From Ceratothoa steindachneri (Eukaryota; Arthropoda; Malacostraca; Isopoda; Cymothoidae): a stretch of 64,000 bases of DNA. The DNA lies in NCBI GenBank assembly GCA_963969495.1, contig OZ018326.1, positions 152,396,306 through 152,460,305 of the forward strand. Reading direction: 5' to 3'. A model generated the notes under the pieces. It saw nothing but the letters and a program-made list of their open reading frames with translations. It made no database searches and was not told where the DNA came from. Position 1 is the stretch's first letter. Each line of letters begins with the position of its first letter. A program made the translations under genes and the position numbers. Shown here piece after piece: positions 1-11,500 of the stretch.

Positions 1-407
1 TCCAACTATCATCTCCTTAAATTTGTTCCGCAATTGCTATATTCGTATACTCAATCATTTCTTCTCTCCTACTTTCAAGAATTCTCACATACTCTACTAC
101 CTTTCTCTCTGATTCAGCAACCTTTCAATTCTGTTTCTCTCTTCCTTTCCATCTTCCTCGCGTCTTTTCATCCATGTGTTTACCAATTGACCTCACACAG
201 CACAATTATATGAACGGATAGTCCGATACTCATACATCTTTTGCATCAAATACACCCCGCAGCACATTCTTTCATGCTAGGTACAGATCGATCAAATCTT
301 AACATATACCCATCTTTGCACACTCATGTGTGCTTATGCGCATCTTTGTGCTGAAAGAACGTATTTCTACATACGTTTCTTTCAGCATAGAAACCTACCA
401 TCTTCTC
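1..407. other. AT-rich flank, no gene recognised
   Basis: Pyrimidine-rich + strand with scattered short ORFs and stops in all frames. It could be the decayed downstream part of the endonuclease fragment that follows, since that fragment reads on the minus strand and stops near 408, but I cannot align it. Confidence 0.4.
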
Positions 408-815
408 TCAATTTTCATTCTCTCTCATCACATCTTTCATCCTATCACCTATTCGACCATTCATATCTTCTACAACCATCAACCTATAACCATTCCCAAT
501 AACATCTACAACTCGTCCCAGGTCATTACAGAACCTTAATTTCTCGGTTTCACTTCTATCCTTGCATGGTTCATACACTACAACTACACACAGTTTCATC
601 CTTGCAAATCCTAATTTCACCCTTATAATTCTCGAACTCACACATACCCACATTCATCATGTTACTTCTCTCTCCAAAGCCCTGACACACCCTCCGTACT
701 CGTGTCACACAAATCTACATCTGATTGTACTGCATTCACTCCATCCCACACAAACTCTCCATTCACTTTCATGTGTTTCTCACATAGAGTATCTACAATC
801 TTCATGTTTTAAACA
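408..815 (-). pseudogene. Decayed endonuclease fragment of an RTE-type non-LTR retrotransposon
   Basis: Read on the minus strand, the fragment resembles the apurinic-like endonuclease domain of endonuclease-RT polyproteins common in crab and shrimp genomes. The block SSRIIRVKLGFA is followed by VVVYEPCKDRSETEK and EDMNGRIGDRMKD. These match the family's 'vss-r-wvklrf', 'v-v-VYaP...R' and 'GDmNarvGd' blocks in order and spacing, as recalled. The last open stretch spans 653-408. Between 815 and 654 homology continues in other frames, so there are at least two frameshifts and several stops. No RT follows within the fragment. The catalytic-loop residue G of GDMN is replaced by E. It is a dead TE relic. 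Family assignment is from recalled resemblance only. Confidence 0.6.
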
Positions 816-1889
816 CATTGAGTAGCACTCCACTCGTTCCCATGTTACACACACCCTTCACATTCCACATACGAAGTTCACACGCTAAGGCGGATTAACC
901 GGCATGACTGGACGGGGTCTGCAAGCTTCCCACCGCACCTCGCACCGTTTGGGTATTCTTCTTGCCCCGCCTATTAGCAATTCTTTCGATGAGTCATTCG
1001 AAGACATGAGCGAAGTCGAACTTCATTCGATGTTTCTCAAAAAGATATTTGAGAGGCAAACAGTGCAAGTATTATTATTACTCATGTTTAGTTAAAAAAA
1101 ATAGTATGGCAATAATTTGTTAACTAGTTCAGATGCTGACTGCTACTTCTAGCATTTTATTAGAAAAGGGTTTCTATTGCAGAGTAAATACATCCGCCCC
1201 ACAATTACATTACCGTCCAAGCCTAGAGAACGAAATACTAAAAGCGATATTTTCTTAATACTTGTTTAATTTCCATGAAAATTACACAGAATATTCCTTG
1301 AAATTTGTCTCAAGTAGTGTCCAAGTTTCATTTGATTGAACAATTGCTAAAAAAGTTATGAAATACGTCTATAACTTTTTTTTATGTTGAAGACACAAAA
1401 AACGGACCAAAATATAATAATGGTTATCTTATTATAATGATCCTAGCGTGTGTGTGTGTCTGAGTATCCGTCTCATTAAAAAATAAATCAAAACGGGATT
1501 TTTTTTTTCATGCACACCAATTTTGAATGTGTTGTGAATTAAAAACTTTTTTTTCTCTCGCACACTTTCTTAATTTTGTGAGCGAAGCGAACAAGCGCCG
1601 CAGGCCTCGCAAAATACCCTCGTAGGGTGGAATTTTGCTAGCAACTAGAAAACAACGCAGTTATTTGTTAGATAATTGAACAAAATAGTAATACGAATTA
1701 TGCAGGTACTTGTTCTGAATGACTCGAGCATATTTTCAGTCTCAGGAGTTCACCAATTTGTTGCATTGTTCGGTTGTGATTTCATTCCATTCTCTCTTGC
1801 GATCTTCGCCAGAGAACTTCAAATGTCGTCAATCACCGAGCATCACCTTCTCCACGAGTATCTTCCTAGACCTCCTCTCGGGTTTACAG
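816..1889. other. Intergenic or intronic AT-rich sequence
   Basis: No supported coding region. The last 50 bases (about 1840-1889) are pyrimidine-rich and end in TTTACAG, a good splice acceptor for the exon that starts at 1890, so at least the right part is probably intron. The short ORF starting at 904 has no recognisable content. Confidence 0.4.
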
Positions 1890-2070
1890 CGTGTGGGCGC
1901 GTGTCGAGGGCAAGGCCTCCAAGATCCGCCACAGCATCGTCGACGAGCTGAATTCCTCCGTCAGCAGTGTGTGGGCCAGCATGATGAAGGACTTTGTCCG
2001 CAACCTGTGCGCTGCTGTCAGATCTCGCCTGGAGTGTGTGCTCGCCTCCGAGGGCGGCCTCATTGATTAA
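1890..2070 (+). CDS. Probable terminal coding exon of an unidentified host gene
   Basis: From GTG at 1891 to TAA at 2068-2070 there are 59 sense codons. A TTTACAG splice acceptor precedes it and one base (1890) completes a split codon. The exon begins VWARVEGKASKIRHS and ends LECVLASEGGLID. Third positions are overwhelmingly G or C (gtc, gag, ggc, aag, gcc, atc, ctg), in sharp contrast to the AT-rich surroundings and to every TE relic nearby, so it looks like selected coding sequence. The protein is predicted helical and amphipathic with two cysteines and no transmembrane segment. I do not recognise the family. Upstream exons are not identifiable here. It lacks an initiating ATG, so simple ORF finding misses this frame. 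A processed pseudogene is possible but unlikely given the acceptor. Confidence 0.55.
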
Positions 2071-2105
2071 TATTACAAGTTACACACATATTTATATGTT
2101 GGGAC

Positions 2106-2111
2106 ATTAAA
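2106..2111 (+). promoter_or_regulatory. Candidate poly(A) signal ATTAAA
   Basis: ATTAAA lies 36 bases after the stop codon of the 1890-2070 exon, a normal place for a polyadenylation signal if that exon is the last one. Confidence 0.35.
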
Positions 2112-3090
2112 AACCTGTCTAGCTACATCAAAACTATCATTGTGTCCTTTGTTGAGAGCGTCGTAACGAATGTAACAGGACTTTTGCAATATCCGTTATT
2201 CCCCTAACTCCACACACCATAAAGGCACAAAAGAAGGCTGTAATTGATATCTCTGAGCATTCTTAGTGTCCTTGACTACTCGCCTTCTTTGGATCTTTTC
2301 TTAACGGGTTCTTTTACGACTGAAACTTTTCCGTTACCTTTCCAACCTTGACTGCGCGTAGGAGTCAAATTTATCTCCCTCAGCGTCTGTGACATTGTAA
2401 TTATTCCACGTTAAACTCTAGCTCCCTAATGAGAAATATAAGGCACTCGAAAAGGGGGCATTTCGGTGGCAAAACTCCTACCAATTATTATTATTAATAG
2501 TAGTAGTATTCACTTTAAAACAAAAAGCAAACAAACCATCGACAGCATCTCCGTAGGAAAGTTTGTTAGTTGTTTGTACGAGAGTGAAGTGAAAATGTGT
2601 GTAAGATATATAGCCACATAAATAAAATTGCGCTTGATACAAATTCTTAAAGCTTTGTGTGCCCTTTTTCTGGACCCCATCCTTTCCTTAAAGCTCCTTT
2701 TATTCTCAATGAACAAATCAATCGTTGTGAGTTGACTTTGAGATCGATCTGGAGAGGTCAAGGTTTGAAGTTTCTTACCGTCTTACATCTTTTAAGAAAA
2801 AGTTGTCCTACTTATTGAGAAATGGCCAAATAAGCCCACAAACAGGTGGTATAAGGTACATTCTTTAAAAATGTCTTTTAAGATTTGGAAATTTAATTCA
2901 TCTGATTTTATATGATGGGCCAGTTATTACCCGCCATACACTGAACGTTGATTCCCTCAAAGGACAATTTGGAATACACATGAAAAATTAGACACCTGGT
3001 GGTATTTAATTTCTTTTTAATCAAAACAAATGGAATAATATGACATTATATTCTTGCATTTGAGGGTTTTGTTTTGTTTTTTTAGGTCGG
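2112..3090. other. No gene recognised
   Basis: AT-rich sequence with short unrelated ORFs on both strands. An AATAAA lies near 2620. I see no TE protein homology. Confidence 0.4.
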
Positions 3091-3099
3091 AATGGAACA

Positions 3100-4330
3100 C
3101 CTTGGATTCGTCTCTCACTTCTCTGTCCTCGACTACGAAATCCGTCTCATTGCTCTAGTAACCCTATTTAAAACAGAGATGTTGTACTTTTGACCTGACC
3201 TTACCTAAGTGCTCTGCCATTGTCTTTGACGAGTGTACCTTTCCATTTCGATCTGCCATGTGCTGTTTGTATGAACTGCGATGGTGACAATTTTCATTCG
3301 ATGTCCCCAAATATACCATCTTAATCTTTGTCCTTCAATCTGCATTGTTAGAATTAAGCGGTTTATTGATTTGTCGACGTATGTCGGACATGACCCAAGA
3401 AAATTTATGTGTCGGTCTAACGTGCTCACCCGCCTGAGAATTTGCAGATTTGGCAGTCACGCCGTTGTTGGGATCCTCAGCATTCTCCTTAGACACCACA
3501 TCTCTGCTGCCTCTTGCCTTTCTTGTTTTCTGTACTTAGGGGCCATAGCTCACTTTCGTACATTATTACTGAATATAAATAATCTTTTAAAGTCCTGATT
3601 CTCGTTTGCATATTAATATGGTTTGTCAAGACATTTTTATGTTGTTGAAAGTTTTGTTGGGTATTGCAATGATTTCCTTATTTCAGAACTATATCTACCA
3701 TCATGTCAGGGTACTTCTTAGGTGCACAAAGGACTGGAGGTGTTTGATACCATTATTTTTATTGTAATATTGCCTGGTGGAGGATTTGGATATTTTGAGA
3801 TGGTCATATTTCTATATTTCTAATATTGATTTAGATGCCATTTTCTACACTTGCTTGGTGTGTCAAGGTAAATAAATTCTGTTAGCTTCCGTGTCAACAA
3901 TCATCACAGTATCATCTTCACAACCTACATGTATATCATTTATGTTAATTCCCAAGATATTTAAATCTTCGGCTCGTTGTATTGTTCGTTTGTTCATTTC
4001 ACTGTATAATGAGAACGAATCTGATGACATGACACAACCATGTCATACTCTTCGTTTGATACTTCGCAAGGGAGCTAGGTCTTTGTTAATCCCCAGAGTA
4101 CCCTCTTGATTAGAGAACAAGTTTATGATGAGCCGGAGATCCTTTACCATCTATTCTGATACTTTGTATCATCATTATTAGTTGATCTTGCAGTCAATGA
4201 AGCAAATTCATATATCGCGTTGCATTTCTCTTTATCTTTTCGGGAACATTCACATAATAGAAATCGTGTTCCTTGTCCTCTTCTCTTCAACGAAGCGATA
4301 GTGGTGGGGCCGGAAAGGCGTGCTCTTCCT
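3100..4330 (-). pseudogene. Decayed RT and C-terminal part of an RTE-like endonuclease-RT element
   Basis: On the minus strand, in order and across several frames: FVEEKRTRN (the 'GFv-gkgTRnAi' block); a CFIDCKI remnant of the 'cFIDy-KAFD' motif; KDLAPLRSIKRRV followed by HGCVMSSDSFSLYS ('kRGVRQGCvlSPdLFnlYsE'); ININDIHVGCEDDTVMIVDTEAN ('n-irYaDDTvl-adte'); and GSQQRRDCQICKFSGG through HMADRNGKVHSSKTMAEHLG, equivalent to the C-terminal 'gkieGkR-rGR-r--y' region. The catalytic YADD reads CEDD. Stops and frameshifts occur about every 30-60 residues. Homology fades near 4330, where the polymerase would begin. It could be the same family as the endonuclease fragment at 408-815, but they are not adjacent enough to be called one copy. 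Confidence 0.65.
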
Positions 4331-4439
4331 CCATGACTTAGGTGGAAAACCCCCGCTACACCATGTGCCCTCTTGGGGGTCCATATCAAAAGATATATCC
4401 TTAGTAAAGATTAGATTAAATAATTTCATTACTGTGCAC

Positions 4440-5780
4440 ATTTAATCATCTTTTTTATGGTTATCTTTATTTATGGATATAAAGCAAACATAGCTTTGAA
4501 GTTATTTATTATATTTAAATAACTATTTATTTATAAATTTGATAATTAATATAATTTCCACTAGTCTCCATCTTTCTACAAACTTTGGATACCATGTTTG
4601 TAAAAAAACATGGTTGTTTCTACCTTTTCTGTTGGTAACATCTTCATTCTCTTTAGGTGATTCGCTAAACTCCTACAAATATAGTAATCTGATGGGGGCT
4701 AAGTCCGGTAAGTATGGAAGATGACTCATTTTTTTCCGATAGAACTTGTTAAGCTTTTTTATAGTATCTCGCTTTATGAGGTGGCACGTTGTTTTAATGA
4801 AAGAGCACATTTGTTATATTAATTAATGCTGGCCTTATTTTCTTCAAGTGTTGCATGTAAACGATCCAAATGACCACAGTAAACCTCTTTGGTGATAGTA
4901 GGATTCGGGTTAAGAAATTCAAAATGGATTATGGCCCTTCATATTCCACCAAACTCACAAAAGAATCTTCAGTGGATCAGGCCTATGTTTCAGCTGGGTT
5001 ATTGGTTTTTCTCCGAGAATAATCGATTGTCTCGAATGTTTAATATTAGTCGAGAAAAGAGAGTTGAAAAAATGTTGATTCTTTATTGCTTTTCTGACAG
5101 GTCGTGAGGAATCTATGTCATAATCGTGAAACCTTACATATTTCCTAAAATAACGATGCACAGAGAAATGAGTTGAGTGCAGTTGTCAGCCAATTACTTA
5201 ACAGTTACAAATGGATTTTTTTTCTAGTTATTTTTAAAAATCTTGATCAATTTCCACTTGCCGCATCCCAAACGGGATTTATCTTTGAGACTAACATTTC
5301 CCCGAGGGAAAATTCTGAAACCATTTTCACCAATTATTCCTTCCTCGTATACTTGACACAAACTTTCTCCCGTTTCCATAATATTCATTATTTAACTATA
5401 AGGCACATTAGATTAACAATAATGATACAAAATTAATAGCCCAGAAAAAGACGAATAAGGTATGAAAAATTAAAGTTGTGGATTAAGCTAAGACACAGGC
5501 CTCAAATTTAGTAGTCTAGGCTAGTATAAAAACAAACCTGCTTTCTATCTATTTCTATCCTTAAAATAATGATGAACATAAAATAATGCATTACTTATAG
5601 CATGATGTAAACATATACATACTGAGTCAAATATATACATACGTCTGTTAAATACCTCCTTAACGCATAGTTAAGGGCTTTTTAGGAGCTTTTGTGATTC
5701 CTTAGCACTTTCTAGACTAAGCTACTAATTCAAATTCGGTGTACAGGAAGCGTCTTTCATCATACATTTGTTAGCCACTT
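4440..5780. other. AT-rich sequence without recognisable genes
   Basis: Short ORFs of about 60-90 codons appear on both strands, without conserved motifs, zinc-binding patterns or repeats that I can identify. Confidence 0.4.
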
Positions 5781-5787
5781 CCCCGCA

Positions 5788-6620
5788 CAATGGGCAAAAC
5801 TAAGGGACATAGAGTAAACATAAGAATACTTGTTATTGCATTTCAAGATACCGGAAGCGAATGAACATTTCAGGGCCATCATTTGGGGCAATCATAAGCA
5901 AGTATAGGGTGATCGTAACAGTGAAAACGGTGGCATGAAGTGGAAGGAAAGCCAAAGTTATCACCGAATGACATTAGTGACATTGTGAGGAAGGTTCGAG
6001 TAGACCTACACGCAACTGATAAGCAAATGTGCCAATGTATGACTGCAGCTTGTTATTGCATTTCAAGACGCCGGCAACTCGAGCGGATAAATATCCAAGG
6101 GAATAAACATCCCGTGGGCATCTCTTAAGACAATCAACCATACGCAAGTATATCAATACTTGGATACTACATTAGCGAAACTGTCTAACAGTAGGAGAAG
6201 GCCCAAATTGTCGGTGATTAATATTGTTAAGACGTTCGCCGCGATGGAATATTTGGGAAGAATTTAGTACAGGGTGAAAAAAAAACCCCAACTAGCTGGC
6301 CCTAATTGCAAAAGACAGTTTGGCGAAGGCTGGCGAAGCGCTTCTTTCGAAAAAATATACCAACCATAAAAACAACGTGAAGGAAGGATAATGCCATGGG
6401 GGCTCCTTTGCTGCTAATGGCAGAGTAACACTTGTTTAACTCAAATTGAACAACGAGGAAAGAAGAAATCTAAAATTGGATAGGTAGTTTTACCTTCAAC
6501 TGTACAACGATCCAAAACATATGACTTCTGTAGTGAAGAAATAATTTTTTAGATTCCAAAAATAATGTTTTGAAATGGCCATCTCAAAGAAGGGACCTGA
6601 AACACAAACAAGGTCTGCTG
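5788..6620 (+). pseudogene. Decayed Tc1-like transposase
   Basis: Starts at ATG 5788 with MGKTKGHR, the usual Tc1 beginning. After two stops comes KPKLSPNDISDIVRKVRVD, the second helix-turn-helix region of Tc1 transposases. Later, in shifted frames, are RKDNAMGAPLLLMAE (family 'GsvMlWGcfaasG'), a YNDPKHMTS match to 'qqDNDPKHTSk' carrying the second catalytic Asp, and FEMAISKKGPET, a remnant of 'w-W-sqSPDLNPIE'. The order is that of a whole transposase of about 340 codons, but it holds many stops and frameshifts. Terminal inverted repeats were not found. It is not the same copy or close family as the Tc1 element at 57107-58584. Confidence 0.6.
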
Positions 6621-7640
6621 ACCAAATATTCGCGTGCTCTCACTTATTTTGATTTATGACCTTACGAGCTTCAAAACTTTCAATAATTCCCAGACTAACC
6701 TTGAGAGGACCTTGGCAGTTATATCATTCGGAAGAGAATGTAAAACAACAAAAGGGTTTAAAATTTAGTTAGAATTGGGCGAATAGTTATGATGTTTTGC
6801 CAAATAACAACATAATGTTTCGAATTTCATTAGAATCGGCAGAATAGTTACAATGGTATTACCAAAACAAAAGAGAAGCAAAACGGGTACTGGCCGTGAC
6901 TAAGCGCACGAGACTAAAAATAGGTGGATTGAATTAAAGATCTACGCCCGCCAGGAAAATCCAACGAATAAATAAACAGTTGATGTACTGCAAGGAGGAA
7001 TGAAGCAAAATTTATAGTGAAGACTGTTGAAAGTCAATAGAAAAATGTGTGAAACTTTTAACCCCTGTAATTTCTAAAAGAGACAAGAAAACTATAATTA
7101 ATTTTCCTATGTATATGTAAACGTTTATTCTAGTTTCGCTTTTATAATGTTGCTGAAATAAATTATTTCGTGTTCGCGAACATTTTAAATTGGATTTTTC
7201 AATTACCTTTGGAATGGATGTGCAACATTTACTCCCTGCCAAAAGGTTGCCCATGTAGATTATTAAACCTGCTCCCTGGAGAGACGGCAGGCCACGCCGA
7301 CCCCATCGTCCTTGGTATGTTTTAAACCAAAATGCGACGACCTTCGCTGTAATCGCCAAGACATTTTTTCGCCATTTCCTCACACGGCCCTTCTCACCCA
7401 TCTTTCTTGGCTGGTGGCTAATTTTGCCGGGCGGCCGCCGACCATTTTTCGTCCATTCACCCATGGCGGGAGCCGGGAAGGGAGACTGTTCCCATCCCCT
7501 ATTGGCTCCAATGGGGAGGGGGGCGATAATTTCCTGCACTTTTCCTACCTCTTCTCACTTTTAATGTTCAATATTTCCTTTTAGGAGTCCATACTTTTAC
7601 ACCCAAGTCCAGGCGCGCGCCACGCGCTTGCATTGTTTGA
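6621..7640. other. No gene; a GC-richer block from about 7240
   Basis: 6621-7240 is AT-rich and featureless. 7240-7640 is locally GC-rich and gives overlapping ORFs on both strands (minus 7012-7539, plus 7312-7584) with low-complexity translations and no family signature, so I do not call a gene. Confidence 0.35.
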
Positions 7641-7644
7641 TGGT

Positions 7645-7760
7645 CAGGTGGGAGAGGTGGGCCCGAGTGGTACCAAGTGGGTTAAACTAGTAGCCTAATG
7701 CGCTCACTCCTCAGCGGGTAACCATGGTGGGCGTTAAGGGTTTGCGCCCCCTATGTATAA
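7645..7760 (+). repeat. Possible tRNA-Ser-derived SINE head
   Basis: GGGCCCGAGTGGTACCAAG resembles the A box of a class II tRNA (tggCCGAGTGGTtaagg), and about 78 bases later GGGTTTGCGCCC resembles a decayed B box. The spacing fits tRNA-Ser or tRNA-Leu with a long variable arm. Stems do not fold convincingly, so it is at best a SINE or tRNA relic. Confidence 0.25.
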
Positions 7761-8151
7761 AAAGATTTTCATGCCCAATAATGCGTTTAAAATAAACAAC
7801 CAATCTTTTGACAGTGAGGGGCTTCGCTTTTACCCCCTTCTTTTGTTGAGCGGCTAATTACACTGTACAACAAAGTTCAGTGTCAAGAAAAAAAACATAT
7901 ATCTAATGTGCATTTTATTATGAAGCTGATTGTGCTGAATTCGAATTTGATAAAAAAGATTACGCATCACGTAATATTTTCTTGTAAATTGCCGATTTAA
8001 TAAGTATGCAATTGATACCGATTTCCACCATACCATAAATGTATTTCACTCCCAAAGTCAGATTAAAACTGTTCATTGCAATTAATTCATGAATATATAA
8101 TGAATCGGCATTTTTAATAGCATACATATATAATGTATTAACCTAATTTTA

Positions 8152-8700
8152 GGATTTATTTCTTCGTTTGTAAGACGTCTCAAGTGTGTCACTCTTCAGG
8201 TTCCAGCAGAAGTCAGCCAACATAACAGGGCTCTATTTTCTCTTATACCTGTTTTCCAATGACGCTATATTGTGATGGAACCTCCCTCCATTATCATCAC
8301 TCACATCTCCTGCATTCTCTGGGAAGAAGGACAGGTGAGAAAGAATAAAGTGTATCTTCAGTGACATATTGCATCCGAGATCTTGGTAGCACTTGATTAG
8401 GCTCTCCACTATACGCTCTCGCTGGGTCCATTGGTGCTTTCCAAAATGTCCTTTGCATATATCTTTAAATGCATGCCAGGCCGCTAGTTCAGTTTCACCC
8501 ATTGTCGCCTTGAAGTCCTCATTAGCTATAAGTTGAGGGATCTGATGGCCTACGAATATGCCTTCTTTAATCTTGGCATCACTTATTTTAGGGAAGATCG
8601 CTTTGAGGTACTGGAAACATGGCTTGTTATGTTGCAGTGCTTTGGTAAATTGCTTCATTAAGCATAGTTTTATATGAAGTGATACAGCTCATAGAGTTTC
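8152..8700 (-). pseudogene. Family X copy 1: C-terminal part of an unnamed multicopy arthropod protein
   Basis: The minus strand reads SLHIKLCLMKQFTKAL, then IKEGIFVGHQIPQLI, LIKCYQDLGCNMSLKIHF, SHLSFFPENAGDVSD, GGRFHHNIASLENRY and finally VMLADFCWNLKSDT. I recall these blocks, in this order, from a large uncharacterised protein family found in many copies in arthropod and cnidarian genomes ('LPPLHIKLGLMKqFVKAL', 'g-rMSLKvHFLhSHLdfFPeNlGdvSdEqGERFHqDI...ER-Y'). The main open part is 8658-8233, 141 residues. An in-frame stop lies just before SLHIKL and another follows ENRYKRK. The N-terminal half is absent here; the second copy at 25120-26262 has it. The copy number suggests it travels with a transposon, but no domain name is assigned and function is unknown. 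Confidence 0.6.
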
Positions 8701-9270
8701 TTCACATGTTTAGTCAACTGTCTCATGTATTCTCTTAATGTAACTGATCCACATATATAACAGAAACTGTCTGGGGAATTTTTGCCTTCTCTAAGCATTT
8801 TAGCTGTCTCCTATAAAGAAAAAACACTGTAGTATGTGCAAAATAATATAAATAGTAACAGCAACAAATATTAAATAAAAAAACACATTTATAGTAAGTT
8901 ACAAAATTATCAAGCGTTACGTAAGAGTTACTACGGATTTGGACCCATATAGGTAAAAAATATTGAATATACTTTCATAAATTTCATAGGTTAGGTTGAC
9001 AATTCCCTTAGGAATACTCCATTAAAATTATATCAAAATCCGTTTATAACTATAAGAGTAGTCGGTTTTGGCTCAATCCTCTTTACATTCAATCCCTACG
9101 GAACCATCAGTGTATTTAACGTAAGTAAGATGGTAATTTTTGACAAACTGGAGGGTCGCAGAAAGAGACGGATGTTATATTCGTGATTTATGCAAAAAAA
9201 TACCCCCAGATAAGGTTATTCTTATTTGCGGTTGTTTTTTTTTATCATTGTTGTACAGTGTTATCTTTCG
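8701..9270. other. AT-rich spacer, no gene
   Basis: No coding or RNA feature recognised. It may include the missing, unrecognisably decayed N-terminal half of the family X copy to its left. Confidence 0.35.
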
Positions 9271-9299
9271 AAAGGTGCACCCCCCCTTACTCTAACCCC

Positions 9300-10503
9300 A
9301 AGGGGCCCTCTAAAACGCCTTGGGTAAGTGACAATTGGAGGCCCATCTCGATGTAGAGATGGTTCCGGAGATTCCCCAGCCCCAAATTGGCAGGGTCATC
9401 TTTGGGGAAAAACCTGGTACCAGACACCGAACCTGAGACACCCCTTTGAGGGGCCCTACTCAGGCAACACGGGCCGCCAAGGACTCAGATGGAAAGGAGA
9501 TACTACCTCCAGCGCATGTGCCCCTTTAACGGCCAAGACCATCACCTCACCATCTCGGAGAAATATCTAGCCAAGGCAAGTCTATTCCGCGTCAGGGTCC
9601 CTTACGGGAGATGAGAAGTCAGTTCACTCTCAGCCGAAGAAGAGAAAGAGTAAGAACATAATTCGAAGAGGATAAGAGGTCCCTACACCTCCGAGGCAAA
9701 GAACGGATCCGAGGCGACCTCAGGCGGGGAGGCACAAACGAAGAACAGAGTCGCAAGTACGCAGAGCAGAGCTTCGATTATGTCGGGGTCCCTCATTCAG
9801 AGATTATCTGGCGTTTTTTAGCCCACTGTCTTCAAACACTTTTTAGTTATGTGCTCACCTATTATCAACAAGTTGGAAACAGGTCACATGTTCCATCAAA
9901 GGTGAGCTTTAGCTAGTCTAACTGGCAGATATCCGAATGTGACAAGGTTTGCGGACGAAAGCCTTCTGGCGAATGTGGCGTATCCTTCCGAGGTGTCCAT
10001 GATTAGTGCCCTTCGGGCAATCAATAGCTCGCTGGTGAATGTGACGACTCACTCTGCCTCTAATTTCTTGAAAGGAGTGGTTTAAGCGAGGGAACTCGTA
10101 GACTACTCCTTAGAAAACATCACTGAAGAGCTGGCTGACAAGGATCAGTCAAGGTCGAGCGAATGATGAGAAAACAGGGATGAGCCTTGAACACACTTCT
10201 ACACTATTCGTTACGTATAATATCGTGACATGTTTCCTGAGTCGGTGCGTGCCGGTCGGTATCTCTACCGCGTGATGGGATTCATGACAATGCCGCAGAA
10301 GTGCTACAATTGACACTGGTTCGGCCCTACGAACCGCTAGTGTAGATATGCGAAGTCGGGTTTATCCGAAATCGGTGTAAGTTTCTTCAATGCCGTACAC
10401 GATAGATCTTTATCGTGTATAGCGCGTATCTTCCGGAGAAGATATCCAGGCCGTTCAAGGTGCGGATCGTCTCCCTTTTCGAAAGGTTTAGAACATGGTC
10501 CTT
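9300..10503 (+). pseudogene. Possible decayed 5' end and ORF1 of the I/Jockey-type element continuing at 16526
   Basis: GC content rises here. The stretch contains YYLQRMCPFNGQDHH and, after a stop, a lysine/arginine linker (SQPKKRKSKNIIRRG) of the kind found in ORF1 proteins of Jockey-type elements. It ends exactly where the LTR element begins, and the sequence beyond that element (16526 onward) opens with a zinc-knuckle-like stretch. The simplest reading is one ORF1 split by the LTR insertion. Frames are heavily broken, and I cannot align the whole, so this is mainly an argument from position. Confidence 0.3.
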
Positions 10504-10982
10504 TGTGATAGAACGAGTTGAATCTGTGTTAAATTCAACTCCTATCCCATATTAGTTAAAACCTCGAGGAGGCCCACGTGCATCTTCGATTCGAGGCTTG
10601 GAGTCTTATCAACAGCTGCCGGACGTCAATGTTTAATCAAGGAGGTTATCGTCCCCCCGTTCGCCCCCATACGCCGACCTCGCCAGATCGAGTTAGGCTT
10701 ATGAACAGATAAGGCATTTTTCTCCGGCCCAGCTGTGCGTTCCCTCCAAGCTTTCACTCCATTCTCCCCCACGCCAAGGAGATGTCCTGGCTATTTATAT
10801 GGACTCTTTACCACTAAGATCAGATTGGAGATCCAGATTTTCGTCGCGAAACATCACCACGACCCTCTCTCCCTTTGTGCGCCAAGGGACCTCGGCTTTG
10901 AGATTCACCATCACTTGTCCAGGAGGACAATATTCCTTGAGTGCCAAAGGTTCGAGCCTTTAGTGACGTCAAGTCCCCAAGG

Positions 10983-11500
10983 CATTCCCCCCTGCTGTTC
11001 AAGGAGAACAGCATTAGAACAGCCATTGTTCGTTTTGAGCCCTTCGCCAAGAAACGGTTCTCATCCCCCCCCCCTGTTGTTCAAGGAGAACAACATTAGA
11101 ACAGCCATTGTTCGTTTTGAGCCCTTCGCCAAGAAACGGTTCTCATCTCCCCCTGTTGTTCAAGGGAGAACAACATTAGAACAGCCATTGTTCGTTTTGA
11201 GCCCTTCGCCAAGAAACGGTTCTCCCCCCCCCCCCCCTGTTGTTCAAGGGAGAACAACATTAGAACAGCCATTGTTCGTTTTGAGCCCTTCGCCAAGAAA
11301 CGGTTCTTCCCCCCCCCCTGTTGTTCAAGGGAGAACAACATTAGAACAGCCATTGTTCGTTTTGAGCCCTTCGCCAAGAAACGGTTCTCATCCCTCCCCT
11401 GTTGTTCAAAGGAGAACAACATTAGAACAGCCATTGTTCTTGAGCCCGTAGACAAGAGACGGTTCTCATCCCCCCTTTGTTCAGAAGAGAACAACCTAGA
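10983..11500 (+). repeat. Tandem array of about 80-bp hairpin units inside the 5' LTR
   Basis: About seven units. Each starts with a C tract of 5-13 bases, then a palindrome (TGTTGTTCAAGG-AGAACAACA), then a second short palindrome (AGAACAGCCATTGTTC), then a constant segment TTTTGAGCCCTTCGCCAAG and CGGTTCTC. The last units are diverged. The open frames across it are artefacts of the repetition. Confidence 0.85.

Noticed and set aside
7012..7539. 175-codon minus ORF
   Set aside because: Low-complexity translation, an overlapping + ORF of similar quality, no conserved motif.
10735..11451. 238-codon + ORF and 188-codon minus ORF across the LTR
   Set aside because: They read through the tandem hairpin units, the translations simply repeat, and C-tract length changes shift the frame between the two LTRs.
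10983..11500. Array of regular repeats as a CRISPR
   Set aside because: Units are contiguous and have no unique spacers, lie in LTRs of an animal retroelement, and no cas genes are present.
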